Source of the DNA: Guillardia theta CCMP2712
Lineage: Eukaryota; Cryptophyceae; Pyrenomonadales; Geminigeraceae
DNA: 64,000 nucleotides
Reading direction: 5' to 3'
NCBI RefSeq assembly: GCF_000315625.1
Contig: NW_005434621.1
Location: 347,351-411,350, forward strand
Below are positions 44,022 to 55,523 of the stretch, one piece after another. Position 1 is the stretch's first letter; every line of letters begins with the position of its first letter. The position numbers and the translations under genes are program-made. Below the pieces are notes generated by a model. The model was not told where the DNA came from. It did no database searches and saw only the letters and a program-made list of their open reading frames with translations.

Positions 44022-44431
44022 TCTTTCGTTTCTCAGATCCTCCAATTCTTCATCTCCTTTCATCACCGTAGCTCTTCATCATCTCCTGTGCTCTCCTAAC
44101 ATCTGTCGATGCCCGAAGGCCCAAGGACACGCTCTCCTCTGCCAAGTACAACAATTGCGTCTTGACTTGGAAAGTGAGGGAGGAGGACGGGAACTCGAAG
44201 CTCCTCTTCGTTACCAAGTTGATCCCCAAGAACGACTTCACTGAAGAGGACGTAAGCTGTTTTCCAGCTCGCCTCCTGCTCCTGACTGTACATCCCTCGT
44301 CAGATATCTCCTTCCTTCAGCTCTGAGTTCACTTCCTCTGTGGAGGTATCCGTCAGTTCCCTGCGTCTCTCCTTTGTTGTGACTTGATCTGTTTGCAGAA
44401 AGTGAAGGAGCACTTGTCGAAGCCTCAGTGA
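41556..44431 (+). CDS. PPIL6-like cyclophilin with additional C-terminal region
   Basis: Six exons in phase (41556-41636, 41701-43326, 43475-43595, 43732-43906, 44119-44251, 44399-44431), 722 residues. Residues ~1-330 follow the PPIL6 plan: a divergent N-terminal part, then VLCNGEYVGCIREFEKWASE and RSAECDFVFMDVAF leading into a cyclophilin domain (ELYKTIAPKAVQNFKSMCEG, FHRVVTRGWVQGG, FEDESFAVKHRGAGDLGMSN, GRHS-like GPHSNVCQFYISL). PPIL6 proteins are associated with cilia; isomerase activity is uncertain. A Gly/Glu/Ala linker leads to an extra ~150-residue region (FSELFENVSADKLWSIFGDF, KGWWTDVEREETLVSL, LLFVTKLIPKNDF) that I do not recognise. If the intron at 43327 is not spliced, the cyclophilin ends at 43335 and the rest would be a separate gene beginning at the ATG at 43469. 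Confidence 0.72.
43930..44021. repeat. (ATC)~30 intronic microsatellite
   Basis: In the intron between exons 4 and 5 of the PPIL6-like gene. It yields spurious polySer, polyHis and polyMet ORFs. Confidence 0.9.
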
Positions 44432-45100
44432 CTGGGGGACTTAGTAAGAGCCTGACGTAGATAGAAATGATATGTAAACAAACCGAGCCTCCGACATGTC
44501 TTCCTCTTCAAGTCTGTCCCGGGCTATTCAATTGCCCGGCGGTCAGCGAAGCCTTCAGTGTGGTCCTTGAACGGACTGTCTTCAAGTTGATCAACGGCTA
44601 TTGAGATAACCCTGTAAGAGCTCCGGGGCTCTTGGTAGAGTCTTTCGGAGATTTTGCGAGAAACTGTGCCATGATCAAAAATCTGCCCACGGTCAGCCAG
44701 TATCAGTCGGAGCCTTTTTCTTTATTGACTGAAAAAGAAGGCGAGTGAAAGCGTGATCCGCCAGGTACCAGAGAAACCGAAGCCTTGCCCGGCGGGCCGC
44801 CGCCCGGACCCCCCCCGGGGGGCCGGCGCCGCCCGCGGCCGGGCCGCCGCTGAGTGGTGCTGTAACAGCCGTTCGGAAACCGTTACAAATTGAATTGAGG
44901 TGGGGAGACCAGGTTGCATCGCCCTCATTACCCCTTCAATATGGACGTTGCGCGGGGGATTGGGGATGGCGGAAACGAGAGGAGTTGGCGAGGAGGAGGA
45001 GGAGGAGAAGGAGGAGAAGGGAATGTGAGGAGAGGAGAAGGCCTCAGGTCGCTTCTCAAGCATGGACTGAATCATCTATCATCTCGATCACGCTAAGGTG
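44432..45100. other. Intergenic region with GC block
   Basis: 44770-44870 is an extreme-GC block (CCCCCCCCGGGGGGCC and GGGCCGCCGC words). CCGTTACAAATT follows at 44880. Purine-rich 44985-45040. No credible ORF. Confidence 0.55.
44880..44891 (+). promoter_or_regulatory. CCGTTACAAATT motif upstream of the receptor-like gene
   Basis: Twelve bases identical to the motif at 32648, here 210 bp upstream of the ATG and preceded by CCGTTCGGAAA. Myb-like core; function inferred. Confidence 0.4.
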
Positions 45101-48100
45101 ATGATAAGGAACGCAGCTTTGCATTGGTTTGCCGTGCTGGCACTGTTTTGTCACCTGCCTCACAATCCTGTACATGCATCTGAAGGCTACTCTCTCTCAA
45201 TTTTAGGTCAGAACGTCTGTGCTGGCTCCACCTTGTACGTACAATACACAGCACCTGTCGGCCATGCACCGAACAACATCATCGTTATGTATCTGAGGGA
45301 TGGGAATCAAAATTTTGTGTTGACCGGGAGCAATCCGGTCCCATGGAATGCCACAGGTATTTTGGCGGTGGAAACGTACGAGTCGTACGTGAATAATCTT
45401 GTCGTCTTTCGTTACTTTCAAAACTTAACCAGCGTCGATCACGATCATCGTCCTCTCGCGGAAACGCAGACCGAGAACCTTGGTAGCCCGTCCGATCCCT
45501 GCGGGGTCTGCGGGGGAGACGGCAGCACCTGTCGCGGATGTGATGGGATTATCAACAGTGGGAAGCAAGTTGACAAGTGTGGGGTGTGCGGGGGGCAGGA
45601 TGAGTGTGTGGATTGCCGCGGTGTGCCGTATGGTATGTACAGAACTGACCGTTGCGGACGTTGCGGCGAACCCAGGTACACCTGCTCCGAAGGTCCTAGG
45701 AGAGGCTTCCCATGCCATAATGGCGAAGACTGTGGTGGCAAACCGTGCACCACCGATCTTCCCTTCGAGGGGTGGAATCTTTGTGTTGATTGCGGTGGAA
45801 CGCTGAACGGGAGCCTGACGAGGGACTCGTGCGGTGTGTGTGGAGGGTCAGACGAGAGCTGTATACGAGGATATGTCATCCTCCCTCCCCTCTATGACGT
45901 TTGTGCTGATAGCCCTCTACTTGTCGACTGGTTGTCACCAGCCGACAGGGCGAAAACTTCGATTCTCGGGTTCGCAATGATTCGTAGCGATGGCTCGACA
46001 GGGCCTCTGCAAGGCTGGGCATTCATGGATCCATCTCAAGCAGGGAGCTCGTCGCCCTACCTCTTCCAAGCGCTACAATCTCCATCTACCTTGCTGGGGA
46101 GCAGCATGCTGTTCCGTAACCAGTCTGATACCAGCGGGTCGATGCTCTTCAATAGGTCCAGCTCGCAGCAGCAGATTTCGAGCTGCATCCCCGGAAGTTC
46201 GGATCAAGATTCGCGATGCCTGAGCTCGCTGGAATTCTTCAGGCCCATGCGGCCAGGGAAATATAGAATGCAAATATTCAGCTCGTCAATGAGCCCCCAG
46301 CGTATTGCTCAAAGCGCTGTCTTCGAAGTGCTTCAGAGACCTGACGAGTGTGGAGTATGTGGAGGGGACGGGGCGAGTTGTCGGGGTTGTGATGGACTCA
46401 TCAACAGTGGGGTTGAATTCGACCAGTGCAATGTGTGCGGGGGGAACAACGCATGTCTTGGATGCGATGGGATCCCTTTTAGTGAACAGGTGGTTGACAT
46501 TTGTGGAGAGTGTGGTGGGATGAACGTCTCTTGTACGGGCTGTGATGGTGTAGCGAGATCTGATGGGGGCTTGAAGTACGATTCATGCGGAAATTGTGGA
46601 GGAGAAGACGATTCATGCGCTTTGCCGCCCAAGGTCGGGCTGCTCCCCTACCCAGCTGATTTCGCATGCGGGAACAAAATTGCTTTTTGGTGGACAGCAC
46701 CGTCGAACAAGAGTTCTTCAGACTTTATTGCCCTATGTGAAGGTGGCACACCTCTCCAATACACTCCAGGAGCATGTCTACCTGTCCTTCTGAACATCTC
46801 AGGAAGTTATGGTGAAGCCAAAGTCGACCTGCAGTTGTCCCCAAGCACGTATGACTTGCGTTACCTGCAGCACCAGCCTATAACTTCGGACGGGAATCAC
46901 ATCCCTTTCGTGGTCAAGTCCTCATTCTCCTTCCTGCTGAAATCTGCGTCAGATCAATCATGCTTGTCTTTGGAAGCTAGAGTGAAAACTGGACATCAGG
47001 TGTACTGTGCAGGCCAAGAACTGCTGGTCGACTGGACTCTCCCTAACGTCCTCTCGAATCAGTACGTGCAAGGTGCAGTTCTCGGGATTTCAAGTGAGGA
47101 ATCGGAGGATCTACCTTGCACATCTCCTTGCTACGAGCAAGTGTCGGGATGCACCATGTGCTATGAAAGAATCTGCGCATTGGGTCAGACTTGTTCCAAC
47201 TCAGGTACAGTGGTCGTTCCGGCCACACCCAGTGTCCAGTTCTATGGCTTGTCGACTCCTACACTGGCAGGCAGGTACAGAGCATGCTTCTACACTGATC
47301 AGACCCTGTTCATGGAGAACTCTCCTCTCGCGTGCTCTGCCCCATTCTGGATCTCCTCGAAAGGACTGGACGTCTGTGGAGTCTGTGCTGGAGACGGCCG
47401 GTCATGTTTGGGTTGCGATGGCGCTCCTTTCAGTGGAAAGACCTACGATGTCTGCGGAGTTTGTGGTGGAAATGGGAGGAGTTGTCTGGGATGCGACGGC
47501 ATCCCGAACAGCAAGAAAATTGTTGACGCCTGCGGGGTTTGTGGAGGCGACGGCAAGAGCTGCCTGGGATGTGATGGGATTCCATACAGTGACAAGACTT
47601 TCGACTCGTGCGGAATATGTGGAGGTAACGATTCCCACTGCAAAGATCCTTATCAGCTACTTGTACGAGGAACTTGCACTGGAGATGCTGTTGTGGTGTC
47701 CTGGAGGGCACCGTCAAATCACCCTGCTCTATCGCTGAAGGTCAACACTACACTCTTCCCCTGCCTTCTCCGGTGGTATGGTCTTGCTGGCCCTCTGCCT
47801 GGCCAGTCGCCCGACACCTCGCTGTCCTCGTTGAAAGTGGCGCAAGACTTTCCGGCTGGATCTCCAGGATGTGGCGAGCCTTGCACGACGGGTTGGGCGA
47901 TCTTTGTTGCGGACACGGACAAGCTGGACCTGTGTGCCGAGCAGAGCTTGAGCTGGACGATCTACTTGGAAGCTGAACGGAGGAGCGCAACCTCTGTTGT
48001 GATGCAGGTGGTGCAGAAGACGAGCATCCGTCAGATAAAGTCGTGCGGAGCTTGTGAGGTTTGGTTCGGGCAGACATGCCCTGTGACGACGACAGCAGTA

Positions 48101-50646
48101 CGGATGACTACGACGTCTCGTGCAGCTACGACTTCTCGGCAGTTCACAACCAGCGCTGTGACAAGCACTCCCCTGCCTTCCACCACTCCGATCGAAACGA
48201 CTCCGGCGATTCAAACAACTCCCAGTATGAACCTCACGTCGGTGAAAGGATACGTCAAGGTCCATATAGCTGCTGTACACATCGAGATGCACCTGGAACA
48301 GTTCAGCTCAGCCATCAGAGAAGCAGTTGCAAGCCTTGTGGAAGCTGACAGCAACTTCTACCTCCCAAGCTTGCAAGCGACAGTCGATGCTGTGTGTAAC
48401 GAGGTTGGCACCTCCTGCGATTGGTTCAATCGGCCAAGCTTGAGGACGATCGAGTCTCACCACGAGAAGTCTTCTGGCCGCATGATCTTGCAGGTTGGAC
48501 TTCAGTTTCATCTCTTCTTGTTCGCTGGTGCTCAATTTGTTTCTTGCCAGGCGTCCGAAGATTTGTGCCTAGTTGTCTTCCATCTCATAGTCCCGTCGGA
48601 ATACTCCAGCGCTATGGTGAGAGGAGAAGAAATCTGCTGACTTGTATCGTTTCTCTTATCTTTTCTCTCAGAATGTCTTGTTACAGCAACAAGTTCTTGC
48701 CGATCAGATTTCTGTCAGGCTTGTCTCCACGTTAGGAGGGAAAGTGAAGACAGAGATGGCTCCGATGAAAGCGGCTGATTCCGGTGGATCCAATGCCTTG
48801 GCGCTGGCAATTTCTGTCAGCGTTGCCCTTGTTTGCACAGCGTCGATAGTCGCCGTTGTAGTTTACCGATGGCTGGCGACTCGGTCTCCGCTCAAGGTGA
48901 GGAGGAGGAGGAGGAGGAGGAGGAGGTATTTTTCCGCCTGAGATGTTTTGCAGACTGTGAAATCCAAGTTGCGAAGGTTCCACAAGATGGATGAGGATGA
49001 AGGGTTGGAGTTGCCGATCCAGGTGGAGCAGAGTCGGAAGGGAAGCCGCAACCTGATGCCTATCTCTGCAGGTGAAGGTGGAGAAAGGACGCAACGGGAA
49101 TCAGCAGATGGGGAGGGAGAGTGAGGATGGAGTGCCTGTGGAAGACAGTGCTAGCCCTTCGCACGAACGAGGGCACGAGAACGGTCAACGGGAGGATTGC
49201 GAGGAGGTCGTCTCTGTCGCTCCTAACGGGCAGGGAAGAAAGAGTGAGGAGAAAGCTGATGAGAGCGAGTACCCCGGGCACTCGGATGCGACGGGCTCCA
49301 GCACTCCTCAGACTGTAGAGGTCAGCGGGTCCTCCAAGTCTACGACGACGGATGTCGACAAGACTTCGCAGGAGTCCAGCCTGTCGCCAGACTACAACGA
49401 CCGCATCCTTGCAGAGGACTTCACCCCGAAGCCCCTCCACGTCCCTCGTCGCACTCCCCTCTCCGTCTCCTCCCACATCAGGACTCTGCCCCTGGGCGAG
49501 GACGCGCTGGCAGCGCTGAAGCGGCAGGAAGGGTCAACCCTCGCGTCTGAGGAGGAGCGGGAGCATCTGAAACGAATCGAGAGTCTGTCACTCAACGAGT
49601 CGATCCGCAAGCCCAAGTACATGATGAGGACCCGGAGCTCCGCTCGGCAGAGGGTTCTGGAGGGATCGACGGTGTCTGTAGAGACTTCGACATGCCTGAA
49701 GGAGTCGGAGAAGACTGTGTGCGAGCAGCAGGGCAACGGGTCGCTTGATGGCATGAAGAAGAATCTCTACAACGTGGCTGTGCAGCCCAACGGAGTTGTC
49801 GATAAGAATGAAGAAGGGAGCGAGGAAAGAGAACGAGGAGAAGGAGAGAGAGGAGGGAGAGGAGATGGCAAAACTGGTGATCGTGTCAAGGAAGATTCAG
49901 CACCGCGTGCAAATGGACACTGCGAGGAGGTTGAAGGGCTCGATGGCGAGGTGGACAAGGACGAAGAAACGAAGTCAACCATTCAGACGAGCAGCGACCG
50001 TGGCGATGAGAATGCTCCAGTGTGCAATGGAAAGGGAGGAAGAGAGGAAAGTTCTGAGGATGAAGGAGGTGTTAGGCAGGCAGCTGCAGCACCTACGGCT
50101 GACAACTTGGAAGGGGAGGAAGATGAACGGGAAGGAGACAATGGGCAAGCATGCGAGCTGAAGGAGGAGACTACACGGGGAGCAGGGGACGTTCAAGGTG
50201 GAAAGGATGGAGGGGGAGGGGGAGGGGGAGGGGGAGGAGCGGCAGAGCAGGGCGTTGATCCGTCGGAAGGAGAGCAAGGTGAAGCCCATGGAACGTCGGG
50301 AGCGAGCGGAGGGCCAGAGGGAGGGGACCGCGAAGGTGTTGGGGGGGTGGCTCACACAAAGGCTGAGGACGAAGTTGGAGGAGACCGAGCGGAAGGGAAA
50401 GAGAAGGAGGACAAGGAGGAAGACAAGGAGGAGGAGGCAGAGGATGGGGAAGAGTCAGACCGGAGGAATGCCGACGATGACCAAGTCGTGACGACAGAGC
50501 GAGGAAGTGAAGAAACGGGACGCAAAGACACCTGCGCAGGAGCAAGTGGAAGAAAAGGAGCAGGAGGAGGAAGAGAAGGGGAAGGAGGAGAAGAAGAGGA
50601 TGGAGAGACCCAGCACATTGTCATGTCGCAGGAGGGGACAGGATGA
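45101..50646 (+). CDS. Receptor-like membrane protein with alternating CGVCGG and beta-sandwich modules
   Basis: Four exons in phase (45101-48616, 48672-48896, 48954-49022, 49072-50646), 1,794 residues. A signal peptide (MIRNAALHWFAVLALFCHLP, cleavage near VHA-SEG) begins the protein. The ectodomain alternates Cys-rich units of the form DxCGVCGGDGxSCxGCDG (at least ten) with about five repeats of a ~100-residue domain starting VCAGSTLYVQYTAP, VCADSPLLVDWLSP, ACGNKIAFWWTAP, YCAGQELLVDWTLP and TCTGDAVVVSWRAP. A Thr-rich stalk and a possible SEA-like region (GYVKVHIAAVHIEMHL) follow. One TM helix (LALAISVSVALVCTASIVAV) precedes a ~560-residue intracellular tail that is acidic, Gly-rich and disordered, with Ser/Thr phosphosite-like clusters. 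A GTG at 45098 precedes the ATG I use. The role is probably cell-surface recognition or adhesion, which is inference only. Confidence 0.85.
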
Positions 50647-51281
50647 CGACGATTCTCAGCGATCTAGGACGGGTACCTGAACAGAAGACGATGAAAGTCT
50701 GAAATCAACGGCTCCGTTCTTAGTGAGAGGCCGAGATCATGGAACCAGGCTGTAGGCTCCGGCTGACTGACAGGCGCATCTCTGGTCCATTCGACTGGCC
50801 GTTCATGGTTGAGCCCCGACACGAGCAGACGCTGCGTGCACATCACGACCCCCCTGGTTGCGTTGTGGTGCTGTAGGGTGTCTTGTTACCTGTCTCCTCC
50901 TTCCCACCAGTTCCTTCCTTCGTGTAATCTGTAATCTTTGTTCATATTCATGTTCAACTCTCTAACTTCCCTTGTCACTCTCGTTGCGCTCTTAAGTAAA
51001 TTCTCCTATTGATCCTGGACTGGATGACATGGCACTGGACAGTCCAGAAACATCCATCGCAGCAGCCGCTGATTTCACACCTCAGCCCGACTATGCGGTC
51101 CTTGCTCGACCCGTCTCAACTCTCACCTCTCCGTCATTCAGCTTTCATTCTCTACTAATGTACAAGTCTCCAGCGCTGTTAACTCTCCCCAGCTCTCCTC
51201 CTCCTCGACCCCGCTACGTCCTCCTGCTAATCTACAAACTGCGAAGCTGTCAAGGAGGTCAACTGCCCAGCTCACTCTGAC
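50647..51281. other. 3' region between convergent genes
   Basis: Minus-strand 50664-50836 reads as a plausible coding segment (ERPVEWTRDAPVSQPEPT, FHDLGLSLRTEPLISDF) after a CACGCAG acceptor. It may be the terminal exon of the upstream minus-strand gene, 18 bp from the receptor gene's stop. The connection through 50840-51280 could not be resolved. Confidence 0.4.
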
Positions 51282-54200
51282 CTTGCTCGACACGGTGTCA
51301 ACGAGGACATCCAGGACTTGATGCTGACCAGCTGGGAGTCAGGTGGAGGGTTGCTGGGGGGCGGGGACTGAACTCACCACTTCCTCCTCGATCCCTCGGA
51401 TGTGGAGGTGCGAGCAAGAGTCCTGCTGCTGCGTCAGGCTGTGCGGAGCGACGAGCCGGCTGACCTCTTCCAGAGCCTGTCGAGGGCCATTTGGACAAGT
51501 CTGAAGTCGGACCTTAGGAGACAAGTCAGGAGGGAGGAGGAGGAGGAGGAGGAGGATTGGAACCGAGTCTTCTTCCTGCCGCTCCTCTACCTTCTCCTGC
51601 TCGTATGCTCCTGGGTGTCTACGCAGCAGATTGAAGGCTCGAGAAGAAAGCTCGCTGCAAGAAGAGCTCGGTCGAAACAAACGGAGGAGAGGAGGAGGAG
51701 GAGGAGGAGGAGGAGGAGGAGGAGGAGGAGGAGGAGGAGGAGGAGGAGGAGGAGGAGGAGGAGGAGAGCCCAAACACAGAAGGAGCAGCAGGAACAAGAG
51801 GATAACTTCAGCTGGAGGAGCAGGAGGGACGGTACGAGGTAGCGCATGTTTGCTGTCCCACCTTGTGACTTTTGGAATCGACCGGATGCCCTTCTGTGTG
51901 TATGTGAAACTTCGCGTCCCCACCTTGACGATGGTGCCGGCGACAGTGGCATCCTCTGAGCCCCTGCCCTCAGCCTTTCACCTCTTACATTGTACTGGAA
52001 TCGAGAGAAACGAGACCTTGACCCGTGGGGGTCGGGCAGTACAACGTCCACCACTCGGTCCGCCCATCGGTGAAGCATCCTTCCTGCCTGAAGGCAAAGA
52101 GCACGATAAGGTGCTGGAGGAGGAGAGAGAAAGGAGGAGGAGGAGGGAGAGGGAGAGGACAGGGATGAGCAAGGAAAGAGAAGAAGTGAGCAGGAGGAGA
52201 GAGGAAGAAGCACCTTGAACGAGGATACGATGATCCCATCCCTTCCCACCTGAGCAGCACGCAAGCTCAGCATCCCACAACCCGCACGCTCACTGAGCCT
52301 GAAGGAGAAGATTTGCGGAGAAGACGAAGACAGGCAAGGCGTCCTTGCTGTCTATCGATGGCTGAAGGAAACGTATCAGCTGCCATAGTGCGAGGAACGG
52401 TGAAGATACTTGGCTTCCAACCTCCCGAAGCTGCCTCAGGTGGTCGGTACTCAAGACGCTCTGGCGGGGCTCATCAGGGATGAGAGGAGATCTCGTAAGA
52501 TTACATTGACGGACTGTCGAGCATTCTCAAGGTTCAAGACGACCGCTGTCGGAGCCCCTCGGACGCCCTGAGACAGTTGTGCTAGGAGCCTGAGATGGTG
52601 AAACACTGAGTGTGAGAACGGGAGGGGAAAAGACAAGGAAGGAGGAAGAGAAGGGCAGGAAAAGAGCGGACCAACGGAGAGAAAACAAGTGAGGAGGAAG
52701 AGCAGGAGGCAAAGGAGAAGGAGGGGGAGAAGTAGAATACTTCTTCAAGTGCGTTGGTGAGCACCATATGAAGACGACCGTCGAGCGAGTCAGCTGCAAG
52801 CTCGCGTTGGCAAACGCCTGATCAAAGGCCGATCACGCCCTTGCCATCACCGCGACGAGTCACCTTGGAAGTTTGAAAGACATACACAGACACTCCTCCG
52901 ATGCTTGTCACCGTCAAGTAGGAGCCGGTCGCTACCATCCTGCAGGAGGAGATTCAGAGTGGCAGGAGATCTCACGTGCAGGTCTGACTTGAAGGACGAG
53001 ACTGTGAAGGTCAAGGACCTGGCACCCAAGGCTCAACGAGAGGAAAAGCGTCACAGGGAGCACCTCAGCACGTACTGCCAGATCGCCATCGAGACGGAGT
53101 AGGAGTGAAGGTACGCGTTCTCGACGAGGAGAGATGAAACTGCCAGCACAAGTCACCACGACTGCACCCCACCCCCCCCCACACACCCTCTAACAAAATT
53201 CTCACTCACCTCGCAGAACCGCCTTGCTCGTCGTCAGGGCATAACGCGCCATGGACCTGCACATCGGATCTCTGCGGCTGTCCGCAGACATCAGAGTCGT
53301 CACCTCAGGGCCCGCGGGATCGTCTTAGTGATGTGATGCTGCAGGTGGCTGGAATGACGTCATGACATCGGTACCCCAACATGGGCCTCACCGCAAGAGA
53401 AACTTTGAAGATCGGATCACAAACTTCACAAAAATCTTGCCCAATCTGCAAGGAGTCTTCAAACACTCTGTCTCTCTTTGTCCCTCTGTGTGGTGCATAC
53501 TGTCTGCCGACGCGGAGGACAACCAAGCACTGCCTGTAAGCAGTTTGCACAGCCTTGGAAGAAAGTCTGTACCCTGACTACTCGCCGTGACAACATCACT
53601 GCGATGAAACAAGCCTTGTGTCATTCTCAATCACTCACCTGTACAAATGACTTCGACGCCCGCACTCCGGATCTCAAGGCTCTGCCCCTGAAAATCTTTC
53701 AACGACAGCCGACAAGTCACGACAGTCTTCACCCTCGTCTCGCACTCTTAGCGATGCCTCTGCATAGACTTCAGAAACCCTCATCGCAGGTGACAAGGAA
53801 GGACCTGCTGATGGGTCTTGCATACCTCTCCCATGCTCCTCTCACGCGCCCACGTGCTGCTGAAGTGAGTTCTCCTGTTCGTTGAAGGCTGTAGTGGGCA
53901 ACTTGTCCTAGAGGATGGTGATCTCTTGCAATCACGTCGAAAAGCGCTCACCGCTCTTGACGATGGCAACGGCTCCGAGGACAACAGGGAACGGAACTCC
54001 GCCGGTCACGAGCAAATCGCTGTGGAGAGGAAAACTTCACTTGCACATCCAAGAGGAAACAATCGTACGAGCTTGAGAGGTTTCGATACGAATCCACGAA
54101 ATCGTCCGTTGTCTCTAGGAGCCTCTGTTGACGGCAAATCAACCCAGCACCACAAGCTCTCCTGAAGTTGCTCACATACAACCATGTCGACAGCACCGAT

Positions 54201-54286
54201 CGTCTGAAATCATCTTCCCTCAGATTGTAATCGCTTCCATAAGTCAGGGTTACCTTGCGGTAGCTCTATCGCTATCTTCATTCATT
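51282..54286 (-). CDS. Intron-rich gene of unknown function
   Basis: Many short exons that ordinary ORF scans miss. Supported in phase: 54286-54255, 54203-54069, 54019-53952, 53888-53846, 53779 onward (unresolved to 53392), 53303-53210, 53139-53064, 53018-52976, 52939-52864, 52817-52741, 52567-52505, 52430-52294, 52249-52214, 52087-51989, 51963-51862, 51654-51591, 51512-51378, 51323-51282. Typical coding stretches are DFVDSYRNLSSSDLLVTGG, MARYALTTSKAVLR, NAYLHSYSVSMAIWQYVLR, ENARQSVNLREVGSQVSSP, TDGRTEWWTLYCPTPTGQG and KVGTRSFTYTQKGIRSIPK. No domain was recognised; the helical Leu/Val-rich texture would fit a repeat scaffold, but that is a guess. One stretch (53392-53779) has competing splice choices, and the 3' end may extend to 50664. 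Plus-strand reading frames here are judged to be antisense. Confidence 0.6.
51683..51768. repeat. (AGG)n intronic microsatellite
   Basis: About 28 AGG units in an intron of the unknown minus-strand gene. Confidence 0.85.
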
Positions 54287-55523
54287 GGCGCGATATCTGC
54301 AGAATTGCTTGAGCAAAGGCAGGTCCTGTTTGAATTTCTATTCGGAGATTACAACTTCTCCCTCCTTTCTCCTCTCTCCTATCTACTCCTCCTTTTCTCT
54401 TCCTAACTCCCCTCTAATATCCTCTCCTGTACATCTCTATTGCCTTCCTCTCTTCTTCAGCCTCCTTCTCGCTCCTCGTGTCTCCTTCCCTCCCTTCCCT
54501 CTCCTTTTTTCTTCTTTCTCTCCCTCCCCTCTCCCTCCCCTCTCCTCCCTCCTCCTTTTCTCTCCTTCTCTCCCTCTCTCCTCTTGCCTCCTCACTCTCA
54601 TCATCTCTCTCCTCCATCTTCCTCTCATCATCATCATCATCACCATCACCATCACCATCACCATCACCATCACCATCACCATCACCATCACCATCACCAT
54701 CACCATCACCATCACCATCACCATCACCATCACCATCACCATCACCATCACCATCATCATATCTCTCTCCCTCCTCTCTCTCCTTCACTACTTTCTGCTT
54801 CAACTCCCTTCACGCGTTCCAGCGGCCATGTCGCCCGATAGAACAAACCCGCGCGAATGAGGGGGATGAATTGCGGGTATGCTGGGGATGTGGGCCACAG
54901 ATGTGTTGAGGGAAGCTGTATATGAGGGGGATGAATCTGTCTCTTCGTCGTGTCCAGCGGCGTCTCAATGGTCAGTACCCCAGTCCCAACGATGAGTCAG
55001 AGGAGGGAGAGCGAGCAAGAGCAAGAGCAAGAGAGAAGGAGGAAGGAAGGAGGGAGGATGGGGGTGAGACATAACGTGGGGAAGGTAGAGGAAGGGGAAT
55101 TGGAGGGAGACGGTGGGATCTCAAACTGAGAATGGTCCGTGTGGTTGACAAGGATCGAAGGATTCGTAGGGCTATGGAATGAGTGGTGAAGTGATTGAAG
55201 CCGAATAGTGAGTAGATGAAAAATGAGGCTATGTCGATGCGTTGTTGAGGAATAGTTGAGATGTTTTCCTGCTGCTCGTGGAAAACAGGTGTCACGGTAA
55301 ACTATACGCACGTTGAGAGGGGCAGTGAGACAGGAGAAAGATTTGCTATCAGTTGATGGCAGTAGCTCTTCGTTCACGCTGCTTACTCGTTCATTAGGTT
55401 CTCCAAGATTACGGCGCTGCTATGCCGGCGAATTCTGCCGCGTCGAATTCCCAAGATCAGGTGCTGAGAGGCACAGGAGCAGAAGAAGCGATGAATTGAC
55501 GGGGTGGGCAGGCCAAGTTCTCC
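54287..55523. other. Divergent intergenic region with hexamer repeat
   Basis: C/T-rich at 54360-54600. An array of about twenty CACCAT units runs at about 54638-54758; it generates polyHis and Thr/Ile frames that are not genes. Purine-rich 55000-55080. No supported gene. Confidence 0.6.

Noticed and set aside
43781-44244. PolyMet, polySer and polyHis ORFs
   Set aside because: Frames of the ATC microsatellite in an intron.
49060-50624. Minus ORFs opposite the receptor tail
   Set aside because: Ser/Pro/Leu-rich antisense of an acidic, Gly-rich coding tail.
51402-52273. Plus-strand coiled/charged ORFs and Leu-rich minus ORFs
   Set aside because: Minus-strand exons spliced in phase explain the region better; the Leu and Arg/Gly runs are the AGG microsatellite.
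52905-53102. Charged plus-strand ORF (KDETVKVKDLAPKAQREEK)
   Set aside because: Looks coding, but overlaps minus exons supported by phase on both sides; plus-strand flanking exons could not be joined.
54414-54909. Asp/Gly, His, Thr/Ile and Ser/Pro ORFs
   Set aside because: All generated by the CACCAT hexamer array.
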